A stretch of 64,000 nucleotides of DNA from Pachyseris speciosa (taxonomy: Eukaryota; Cnidaria; Anthozoa; Scleractinia; Pachyseridae). Below the pieces are notes generated by a model. It was not told the DNA's origin. It saw nothing but the letters and a program-made list of their open reading frames with translations, and made no database searches. Of the stretch, positions 55,185-64,000 are shown in pieces (position 1 is the stretch's first letter; each line of letters starts with the position of its first letter). Location: assembly GCA_016490735.1 (NCBI GenBank), contig JAEMWC010000130.1, positions 103,501 through 167,500 of the forward strand, written 5' to 3'. The position numbers and the translations under genes are program-made.

Positions 55185-58154
55185 ATGTCTGCTAAAAACT
55201 CTAGTAACACAGCGGGACTGTTACTCAAAGACCTCCCTTATTATGGTATAAACTTTATCCCGATCCACGGTCAATTCAACAATATTATACCTAGCTCCCT
55301 TCCAACTAAGAAGTACCTCGAAAAGCTAACTAGTTTCCACGATCTTGACCTGTTTAGCCTAAATACAGATAGCAATATCAACTCCGACTTTAACCTTCCT
55401 AATTTAAAAATACGATGCCAATATTATTCTCCGCATAGTTTCCATGTAATGAAAAATAGCTTGAATGATACAAGAAAAGGAATCCCGAAGTTTTCTTTAT
55501 TTCACAACAATGTTAGAAGCCTGAAACGAAATTTTGAAAGCTTAGAAACTCATCTTTTAAACGAACTGGAGTATCACTTTAGTGTTATAGGAGTAACTGA
55601 AACTAAAATTGCAAATTCTGATCAGCCAGAACAATTACCATCTCTGTCAGGTTATGAATTTGAATTCGTTCCGTCACCTCTTTCCACTGGAGGTGTTGGT
55701 ATGTTTATTAGTGACAAATTTAAGTATAAGATAATAGAGAAAACGCCAACCAACGCCTTCCAAGCTCTCTGGGTCGAGTTTCTCTTTGAAAAGAAAAGCA
55801 ATATTATCTGTGGAATAATCTACAGACAGCACAACTCTCCAGAGACCTTTCAGGCATATTTTGATGAAGCCCTCGAGAGATTTAGTCAGTCCGACAAGAC
55901 AGTTTCCATAATGGGCGATTTCAACATAAACCTCCTCAATGCCGAAACATGCAATTTCACGAAAGAGTTTTTACTCACCTTACAAAGCTACTCCTTTATT
56001 CCAACGATTGATAAACCAACTAGAGTATACAGCAGCTCGGCCACGCTAATTGACAATATTTTTGTAAATAAAAATTGCGGGAAAATCACAAGTGGCAACA
56101 TAATCTCGGACATAAGCGATCACTACTCTCAATTTTGTTTGACTGAATTCTCCTGTGAAAAGAATCTCCCCAAAAAGGCTATGGTGCGTGACTTCTCTAG
56201 GTTCTCAGAAGAAGAATTTAACTCTGAATTAGTGGAAGTCGATTGGGAATCGATTCTTGCTAGAACACAAGGAAATATTGATATCGCTTTTTCAAAATTT
56301 TATAACAAACTTAACAAACTAGTAAATAAACATGCTCCGCTCAAACTTTTATCAAAACGTAAATTAAAGCAATACTCGAAACCTTGGATTACTAAAGGGT
56401 TACTCAAATCTATAAAGATTAAGAACGCTCTATTCGCCTCAGGGGATATCGACAAATACAAATTCTATAAGAACAAAATTACAACCCTAACTCGACATAG
56501 TAAGAAGCTTTATTACCACACATATTTTACACAACATATGAACGATATGAAGAAAACATGGACTGGAATCAACGAGGTAATGAACCGCAACGAAAGAAAG
56601 TCCAAACCCATTGTTGGCCTTAAACGACTGAATGGGATTGGTGTGACGCGTAACCAAGTGGAACTTCCGAATGTGCTAAATGATTTCTTTTCTACGGTTG
56701 GCCAAAAATTAGCGCCAAATGTAGCAGATAGTAATTGTAACTATAACGAATACTTAACAAAAACTAATTTCACCAATTGCTTTTTCTTTGAACCGGTCAT
56801 TTCGTCAGACATTGAACTAGAAATCTCGCACCTACCATCAAACAAGGCTTATAGGCTATATTCGTTCTGAAATGTGCAAAGAGCATACTCTCTTCACCCT
56901 TAGCTGAGCTCATCAACCTCTCTGTTCAAGCTGTGAATACGATACAAACAAATATGGACAAGAAAATGTTTACATGTGGCATTTTTCTCGACTTCAAGAA
57001 AGCGTTTGATACTGTCAATCACACTATTTTACTTGATAAATTGCACCATTATGGGATCAGAGGTATTGCACACGAGTGGTTCTCGTCGTATTTGGCTAAC
57101 CGAACACTAACAACGCATATTGACAATGACCATATTTCATCCAAGAAGAACTCGGTAACTGGAGTTCCACAAGGGTCTGTTTTAGGCCCCCCTTACTATA
57201 TTTATCTTTGTAGCAATAAATTTGGCTTTTATCTGTTTGCTGATGACACAAACCTGTTATATGCTGACAGGGACTTGAAATCCCTGGAAACCGTAGTTAA
57301 TAATGAGCTAAAAAATGTTTGACTGGCTTAATGCTAATAAACTAACCATTAACGCGAAGAAATCAAATTTTGTCATCTTTAGGCCAGCACAAAAAAGAAT
57401 TAATCATCAACCATGTATCACAATTCCGGAAAATAACAACAATGGATTCGCGGTTCTTGGATGCAAAGATTATGTAAAATTCTTAGGAGTGCTAATTGAC
57501 AAGAACTTAACCTGGAGGCCTCACATTGATCATATTGCTTCGAAGATTAGCAAAATAGTCGGCATAATTGCTAGACTGAGACACCATGTACCTTTAAATA
57601 CCCTTCTTCAAATTTACCGTTCGCTGATATTTCCCTACACGCTTTACGGTATACCTGTTTGGGGTCAGGCAGCACAGTGTGATCTAAAAAAGATTCTTAC
57701 CCTGCAAAAGTGTGCCCTACGTCTAATTTTCTTTTCCAATAAAAGATCTCATGCCATCCCTCTTGTTATTGCTTCGAACATCCTACTTGTTCATATGCTC
57801 TACTTTGAAACGGTTTCCACCATAATGCATGATGTTTCTACTAGTTCTACACCTAGGAACATTCGTGAACTTTTTATTCATTCATCTGACGTTCATGCAT
57901 ATAATACGCGTTTCTCTTCCGCAGATAATTTTGATGTACAAAAATCTAGATTGCATGTGAAACTCAAGTCTTTCTCTGCGTTTGGTACAAGGTTATGGAA
58001 TTGTCTACACCCCGTCTGGCGTAAGCTCACGAAAAGAGCACTTAAAAGAAAAATTCATAAGTTGCTTTTAACTGTACTTGGGATTGAGGACTATTATGTT
58101 GACGCCCATTCTCTAATATTGAAACTCAATACCAGTAATTACTGTGCCATATAG
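55185..58154 (+). pseudogene. LINE ORF2: endonuclease plus reverse transcriptase
   Basis: The first frame (55185-56870) holds an AP-like endonuclease with HNNVRSL (~107), VTETKIAN (~136), GDFNINLL (~244) and SDHYSQF (~311). It nicks target DNA. The frame shifts near 56870. The RT continues with FLDFKKAFDTVNH (motif A), GVPQGSVLGP and FADDTNLLY (catalytic box) in 56933-57322. The thumb and tail lie in 57315-58154 (WLNANKLTINAKKSNF, then LYGIPVWGQA). The RT fingers segment between SNKAY and NTIQTNMDKK is mostly deleted, and a short deletion precedes FADD, so the copy cannot retrotranspose. Confidence 0.82.
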
Positions 58155-58380
58155 CTATACACTTCGCTTACAGACGTATACCACAATTCTCCCTTCTCTA
58201 CTTTACAGTCTGCTTTGCTTGTACTATCTCTTTCTTTCTTTTCTTTAACTTGTAACTACATGAAAATTGTCTCTGCCAGTTAGCGTTATGTAGTAATCTA
58301 ATGCATATCTTATAGTAATATTGTAATAGTTTAATGACTTTTTTATTTATTTATTTAATTTTTTTTCCTTATATATAAAT

Positions 58381-58423
58381 GACTGATCCGCCTAGATTAG
58401 CCAGTGCTATTTGCGGATCAGTC
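58381..58423 (+). other. LINE 3' stem-loop
   Basis: Perfect 11 bp arms, GACTGATCCGC and GCGGATCAGTC, around a 21-base loop just before the (ATC)n tail. LINE reverse transcriptases of this group recognise such 3' hairpins. A similar CCGCC...GATTAGC...GG hairpin is at 63383-63424. Confidence 0.7.
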
Positions 58424-58468
58424 ACGTTTGTAAATGTGTTTTTGAAAGATCATCATCATCATCATATT

Positions 58469-58849
58469 TCCAAGCCAGTCATCTCTTGTTTACTCTACAT
58501 TAGCTACCAATCGGAAGAACTCACCAATTAATTTTTCAAGCATTAAAATCACTATGAAATCTCTTACCTAAACGTCAGTGGCTTCAAAATTGTGAGTTTG
58601 ATAGCTGTCCAAAGACGTAAGCCCAATTCAAACTTTCTTGTATAGTAGTTCGCCTATAAACTTCCAAATCGTTTTATAAAATTCCACAGTAAGTCCACCG
58701 TTTGCGGTTACTTGTCTTCCCTAAAGGATTTTAGACTCTCAAAGCATTCATCTACCGTTAACTTTCCTTCGCAAGTGACTGTTCTATCTACGGAGAGTTT
58801 GGGAATTTTAGCGTTGTTTAGTTTATCGCTGATCATAAATGTATTGATT
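58469..58849. other. Non-coding stretch
   Basis: Nothing is recognised between the LINE tail and the Penelope-like fragment. Confidence 0.4.
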
Positions 58850-59446
58850 AAGAAGTTAAACGCTAAAAGATTTTTAAAACGCATTTAAAAAAAGCGAACG
58901 ACGTTTCGGCTCTACGTTACGCCATTATCAAGTCAAAAAGTTAAAAAATATGAGGTGTAATACGAATATATAAAATATGAAAAAATACATGGAATATTTG
59001 CGTGTCCTATGGGTATAATTCCCAAGGTAAGCAACACAATAAACAAAAAGGAAACAGAAAAAAATGTACGAAAGTGTCACGTAAACAGTTTGGCGCGAAT
59101 GGAGTCGGCTTGTGTGTTAAGAGTAGGCTTAATGTCCTTCATGTAGAGCATCTCGCAAACTAAGCAGTCAAACTTGCTGTTGCATTTCTTCAAAACTTTG
59201 ACAAGGTGGTCAATCTTTGTTCTGTTGTTGCCGTGCTGTGTTTCAAGGTGTTTTCCGATGGCAGAAAAACGGTGTTCACTTATGCGTTGATGTAAGTGTC
59301 GGGCAGTGTACCCAACATAATTTGCATCACACAAATCACATTTGAATAAGTATACAACGCATTGAGTGTTGACGATCGGGGTCGATTGGTTTCCTTGAGA
59401 GTTTGTGGACAGTTTTCGGCCTGTAAAAACGGGTTTTACGTTATAC
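58850..59446 (-). mobile_element. Penelope-like element 3' part, GIY-YIG domain
   Basis: The minus frame at 59334-59077 reads MCDANYVGYTARHLHQRISE (GIY-YIG core with YVGYT), then HL, CNSKFDCLVCEMLYMKDIKP and TLNTQADSIRAKLF, the C-terminus of a Penelope-like protein. The frame is open upstream to about 59440, where a CAGGGGCGTAGC terminus cuts it off. The 3' region carries hammerhead-like core 3. The reverse-transcriptase part is missing. Confidence 0.8.
58900..58932 (-). ncRNA. Hammerhead-ribozyme-like core 3 (degenerate)
   Basis: On the minus strand: UUGAUAAU, a GGC/GCC helix with a 10-base loop, then GAAACGUC. The CUGANGA box has two changes, so the motif is decayed. Position relative to the GIY-YIG frame matches a Penelope-like terminal repeat. 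Confidence 0.35.
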
Positions 59447-60208
59447 CAGGGGCGTAGCTACCTGTACGCACGTGCGTACATCGTGAGTACCTGAAAAAGT
59501 CGAAGTAAAAAATGAAATAAAAAAACTAAAAATGAATAAAAAGAAAAGATATTTTTATGTAAAAAACACAATTTGATCAGTTCTATTCATTTATCTCTGC
59601 TTGTTTCTTTAAAATGTTGATAAAACAACGGACGGTGTTTTTCCACACCAAATGTCGGTTTCCAGAGAGAAGCGACATGACTCGCTGGTGGACCGCCTGC
59701 AAGCGGGATGGTAAAGAGTGAACGCGTTGTGGTCACTTCGTTTTATAGCATTTGGATCGGCCTGTCTTCGCTCTGCTAGGTTCTTCATAGTCAAAACTCA
59801 ATTACAGATTATTATTACTTTGAAATGATACGATAAGAAGACGAAACTGAAGCAAAGCTTTAGTAGCATGAAGAGGGAGCGTTATGTCAGATGCGAAGTT
59901 GTCCTCGCTATCCGTGATATTCTCATAAACATAAGGAAATCGACTTTAACGAGGTCGTTTCTGAGTTGATTGGAAAGAAAGACAGAAGATTAGATCTGTG
60001 CCTATAACGGAAAACCACTTATAACTTCTGTAAACGCTATGGGCAGTTAAATTTTGCATACCCTCAGGACTTTGTTTATTGTTCTTGGAGATGGAGACAT
60101 GTGCACATCCATTGACTCTGCACTGACTGTTTTTTGTAGATTTCTAAGAATAGCCTGGGGTGGATCTAGGGCTGGTTTGGGGAAATCGATCGAATCCCCT
60201 AACATTAA
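59447..60208. other. Region after a CAGGGGCGTAGC terminus
   Basis: Starts with CAGGGGCGTAGCTACC. An inverted counterpart (GGCTACGCCCCTG) ends at 63168. They could bound one 3.7 kb hAT-like non-autonomous element with nested insertions, but I find no matching target duplication. No gene is seen. Confidence 0.35.
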
Positions 60209-61639
60209 GGTGCTATGGTACCCTAGACTACTTTTTTCTCCACAATCAAACTCATGCAGACGAGAGTCTCTTGTTGCCATGGTAAAAGAACAAGCTTTTG
60301 TCAGATGTCTTCAATGTTTCCTCGGTAACAACAAATGAGCAAAAATACTTAGTCAGCGAGGCAAGAAACAATTTTTTACAAATTATCTTTCTATTTATTT
60401 ATGATATGAACCTAAACTTGTGGACTAACTCTTGTTTAATATTTGCAGAGAGAAAAATCTTCAAAGTTTCATTTTGCCAAAAATGGATATTTTCTGACTA
60501 TACCTCTGATACCTACCATCAATATTTCTAATGTTATGAAAGAACAATTCAACAGATTGGCTTTATTCTGATTCATTGCATAGAAGGTTTGTCTACCTCA
60601 AATTTGATCCCTAAAAAGCTGGTTAAAGTAAAATCATGGAAAGTTAAAATAATTGTTGCCATCTACAAATTCCACTGATGCCAGTTTCAAATTTCAAACC
60701 TGCATAGGGTCACGAAAAAAAATTGCTGTTGTCAAGTTTTGCCATCTTTTCCAGAAACATCAGTGCAAAAGTGTTTGTTACACATGAAGCAAAAGGAAAA
60801 AATCAAACAGGCATGACAGTGCACTTCTCCAACAAAGTAATAGCATTAGAGATGGGATGTAAACAATATATCAGCTCAAAACTAGTGCAAGAATTAAATG
60901 AAAATCGTACCTCGCAAACTAGCAGTCTGGACAAATCTTTTTTCAACTGAATCCTTTATTCAGAGAGTAAACATTACAAAACTGTTCTTCTGCTTCCAAA
61001 TAAATAAGGAAGTTTGGGGAAAAAAGGCAAACAAGTGCTCTCTCAGCTCCCTTTTCTCAGCAACCTCAACCAAGCAGCCAAACAGCGAGAATCTGACCTC
61101 GTTACATCCTGCGAAACTCCACATATCTTTGAGCGAGAAAGGCTGCTCCAAGCCAATTTACCATTTTCCTCTAAGTCTCAGACCAGGCTCCAATCCTGCA
61201 CCAAAAGTTGTTCGGGCACATTCAGCATTCGATGAAACTTCCGCCAGTGGAGATTGGAGCCTGGTGAGACAGGGCTCATTTGCTTTGAGGCCCCTTGTCC
61301 ACGAACAACAAACTGTCAGCAGATTGAAGCGAGCGTTCGAACAAAGTTTGTTGCATTGGAATTGGCAAGGTTTAAGCCTTCTCAGCCCTTTATGATGAGC
61401 TCCGGCACCAGCAAATGACCCGAGACAGAGTAATTTAGGGCAATTTTGACACATTCCAAGGTACATTCTGCAAATGATTCGGCCGACCAGAGAGTGAGTT
61501 CAAATGAGCCAAGTATAGCCACGTGATCAGCTGTCCCGTGACAAGATACATGCATAACAATGCCCAGTCCTCCATCAAAATCTCTGGAGAAATAAGAGTT
61601 TTAATGATTTCCATACATTTTCTAGGGTACCATATCACC
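60209..61639. mobile_element. Non-autonomous DNA transposon with TTAA sites
   Basis: 1431 bp flanked by TTAA (60205-60208 and 61640-61643), with inverted ends GGTGCTATGGTACCCTAGA and TCTAGGGTACCATATCACC. TTAA duplication with such ends fits piggyBac or Kolobok. A 165-codon plus frame inside (60898-61395) has no transposase motif. Confidence 0.8.
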
Positions 61640-63168
61640 TTAAGGTGTTAACGTCTGAAAACGTGAAGTTACCACAAAACTATGATGAAAAAAATCAAAT
61701 TAGGTAAAGCAATAAAAGTAATAGAGCATGTCGCTCACAGAAGCAAATTGAGCGTATTTTGGATCTGCATCTGATGCATCAGCGCTGAGATAAGCTTTGG
61801 TGTGGTTTTGGGTTACTTCCTGTTTCTTCAGTTTTTTGAAGCACAAAGCTGCATAGAAACGTAAAGCAAGCCTGATCAGCCTGAACTCAATTGCTTATAT
61901 CAAATAAACTGAATTCAAAATAGATTTGTAAATATAAATTCGAATGCGCATCGATAAATGTCGATCGTTTTAGCATATTCTTTCGTTTTGACGCAAGAGT
62001 TGACTTAAATTTACAGCTATTAAAAGACTATGATTTGCCCGTCAGAATGCTGGAAATCGAATTTCGGAGGACTAACATTTCAAAATTCCCGGCGGAGCAT
62101 AACCCCGAACTCTCCCTACAAGCTCCCGCCTTAAACATTTGTAGTCTATCGTCTTAAGTTTAAATTATAAATTTCTTGTGTTTCGTATTTTTAAATTTCT
62201 AGTGTTTTGTATTTTTATGTGGTTAATGGCAAATAAATGGAAATGGCCTTCAGTGGTCGTAATTATTCGAACCCCCTTTGAATAAATCCCAGATTTGGCC
62301 AAGAAAGACCAGAAAGCTTTTGGCAGTTATATTTTCCACCCCTGGGGGGGAGGGGTACTTGGGTCCATTTCTGCTGGGTATGTGCCGCTGGCCTCTCAGA
62401 ACCCCTACCCCCTTTATAGTCTATTTTATGGCCGATTATAGACCTCATCTTAGTCACTTTTGGGCAAATGTAATTTTCGTGATCCCAACTTAGTCACTTT
62501 CTGTTTATGCATCTACCTTATAAAGCCTTTAAGGAGGTCATCCTAAAATGAATTGCCACAATTTCACCTACAGTGCAAACATTCTGGCACATTTATCCCA
62601 AAAATCCAGAAAATGTGCGACCCCATTCTAGTAACTCTATTGAAAATGCAACCCCATTATAGTCAATCCAGTCGTGAAAATGGATTTTACACAGCCTCAG
62701 GATTTCGTTTCATAGAGATAAACATATTTACACATTGTTTGTTCAGTTTTTTGTAGATTTATAAGAAGCGCTGTCCTGAACTTAATTAACTAGGGTTCGG
62801 ACATGGCTATGTAGGTGCTTTTACAAGGAAAGCAATACCGGGCAAATACAATGTGGTACACAGCGGTAAAAATATCACTTATTTGTGAATAAAAGTCTGA
62901 GATACCACTAACTTGTTAGTTCAATTAACGATAAGTGACCGAAGCACTTCAGTAAACTTAGAAAAGAAACACAGAATTTCACGATTTAGGCAATATTTCA
63001 TATCAAGTAAGAACGCTTACGCTTACAACATAACCTCCGCATGCTGATGGTAAAAGACAATTTAGTGAAGGCAAGTGAAAAAGATTGGAGACTTGAAGAG
63101 GGGGGGAGGGGTAGAGGGAGATTTGGAAAATTGTGCGTACCCGTGGAAAAATCCTGGCTACGCCCCTG
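61640..63168. other. Repeat-derived non-coding DNA
   Basis: Includes a LINE/SINE-like 3' tail near 62150-62260 ('ttcttgtgtttcgtattttt' repeated), a C/G-rich block near 62335-62420, 'ttagtcacttt' repeated at 62451 and 62489, and the GGCTACGCCCCTG terminus at 63156-63168. No gene. Confidence 0.4.
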
Positions 63169-63349
63169 TAAACGTCAAACCGAAAACGTCTAGGAGACAC
63201 GTGACCAGGCGCTGGCCTTACGTATGAAGTTTTCAACTCACGTTTTCGACGACAAGGGGTAAGTTTTCACTTTCGTTTTTTTCCACAAGGTTTCTTTGCT
63301 TTCCTTGCGCCATGTAGGGTATCAAAAGTTGTTCTCTTTGTAAAATTAT

Positions 63350-63526
63350 TATTACCACTAGTTTACATTTTGTCCACTTCACCTCCCGCCTCGATTAGCT
63401 TAAGCTACATGTAACTACGGCCGGGTTGTGTGAAATATTTCCTTTTTCCTTTTTAGTTTACTTTAATTTGTTACTTGTAAACTTTTTCATGAGTATTAAA
63501 GTTGTTGTTGTTGTTGTTGTTGTAAT
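63350..63526 (+). mobile_element. LINE/SINE 3' tail with (GTT)n
   Basis: A CCCGCCTCGATTAGC...GGCCGGG hairpin (63383-63424), a T-rich spacer and a (GTT)8 tail at 63502-63526. It resembles the 3' end organisation of the LINE at 58381 but with a different tail, so it is a 5'-truncated copy of a related family. Confidence 0.55.
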
Positions 63527-64000
63527 CTCACGTATTGACGCTGTAAAAATGTAAAGTAGTTATTTTCCTAGTTATAAAGAAAGATTCGAAAGAATGTACG
63601 TTGAACAATTCTCTCGAAAAACTAGCATTTGTTTTGGTGGCAAATCCAATATGGCAGCGATCAACGCCGAACAAGTTTTTTACCCTTTTTTAAATATATA
63701 ACAGATTTATTTATTTAAGACATAAAGTTACGTCACTTACATTACGGTACTTGTACTATACTAACAATAAGATACTTGGACTACTTATAATACGGTATCT
63801 AGTTACGATACTTAGACTACTCACAAGAGAAAGAAAAAGAAAATTAAGGACAAATAACATTAGAAACTAAAAGCCCACTTTTGATAGAGCTTCAAAATAA
63901 CGAGTCTTGAATCATGAAACCGCAGAAGAAAACTCACGGCCACCAGTGTCAAAAATATTCTGATCTGCAATAAGAATACAATAGTTTAATCCCTGCCAGT
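63527..64000. other. Non-coding stretch
   Basis: Contains a TTTATTTATTTAAG start and repeated 'tacggta / gatactt' words near 63740-63825, likely an old SINE-like or minisatellite remnant. No gene. Confidence 0.4.

Larger units (their letters stand above)
54230..58468 (+). mobile_element. CR1/L2-group LINE, nearly full length
   Basis: Includes a 5' untranslated region, ORF1 (54358), ORF2 (55185) with endonuclease and reverse transcriptase, and a 3' region with a stem-loop (58381-58423) and an (ATC)n tail (58448-58468). Internal deletions in RT and frameshifts make it defective. I could not identify the target duplication, so the left border is approximate. Confidence 0.85.

Noticed and set aside
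60898..61395. 165-codon frame inside the TTAA-flanked element
   Set aside because: No catalytic acidic triad, no DNA-binding motif and overlapping open frames on the opposite strand; treated as chance.
59447..63168. One 3.7 kb hAT element bounded by CAGGGGCGTAGC ends
   Set aside because: The inverted termini match but no common 8 bp duplication is found, so the two ends may be unrelated insertions.

Overview
This window is eukaryotic and almost entirely repeat-rich, AT-rich intergenic and intronic DNA. The mixture of tRNA-derived SINEs, CR1/L2-type LINEs, Penelope-like fragments with GIY-YIG domains, many small inverted-repeat elements and a Polinton points to a cnidarian, most likely an anthozoan such as a stony coral. 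That assignment is inference from repeat style, not from a diagnostic gene.

Layout. Positions 1-9.2 kb hold MITEs, two copies of an AGCGGAGCTCC-bounded repeat, and two copies of a ~1.7 kb unit that starts with a LINE 3' end. Positions 9.2-20.9 kb hold microsatellites, a decayed THAP-bearing DNA transposon with a nested MITE, an L2-like LINE on the minus strand, and a 1.74 kb foldback element that interrupts one of two copies of another repeat. Positions 20.9-27.1 kb hold the one convincing host gene: a four-exon minus-strand gene for a 207-residue secreted protein with a ten-cysteine Dickkopf/prokineticin (colipase-fold) domain. Positions 27-40.7 kb are mostly non-coding, with SINEs, MITEs, LINE and Penelope remnants.

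Positions 40,762-52,483 are the centrepiece: a complete but dead Polinton/Maverick-type element (11.7 kb) with TIRs of about 350-385 bp, a 5-6 bp target duplication, a protein-primed DNA polymerase B, a retroviral-type integrase, an adenain-type protease, a packaging ATPase, a parvovirus-like PLA2 domain, a collagen-repeat fibre protein, a zinc-ribbon protein and a tandem family of small F-box-like genes. No major or minor capsid gene can be seen. Nearly every long gene carries stops or frameshifts, PolB has lost its motif A segment, and a Penelope-like fragment has replaced the front of the integrase. Polymerase and integrase would have handled copying and insertion; protease, ATPase, PLA2 and fibre are virion-type functions.

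Positions 52.5-64 kb hold a nearly full-length but internally deleted LINE with ORF1 and ORF2, a Penelope-like 3' end, a TTAA-flanked 1.43 kb DNA element and further repeat tails. Across the window, three Penelope-like remnants share a hammerhead-ribozyme-like core on the minus strand.
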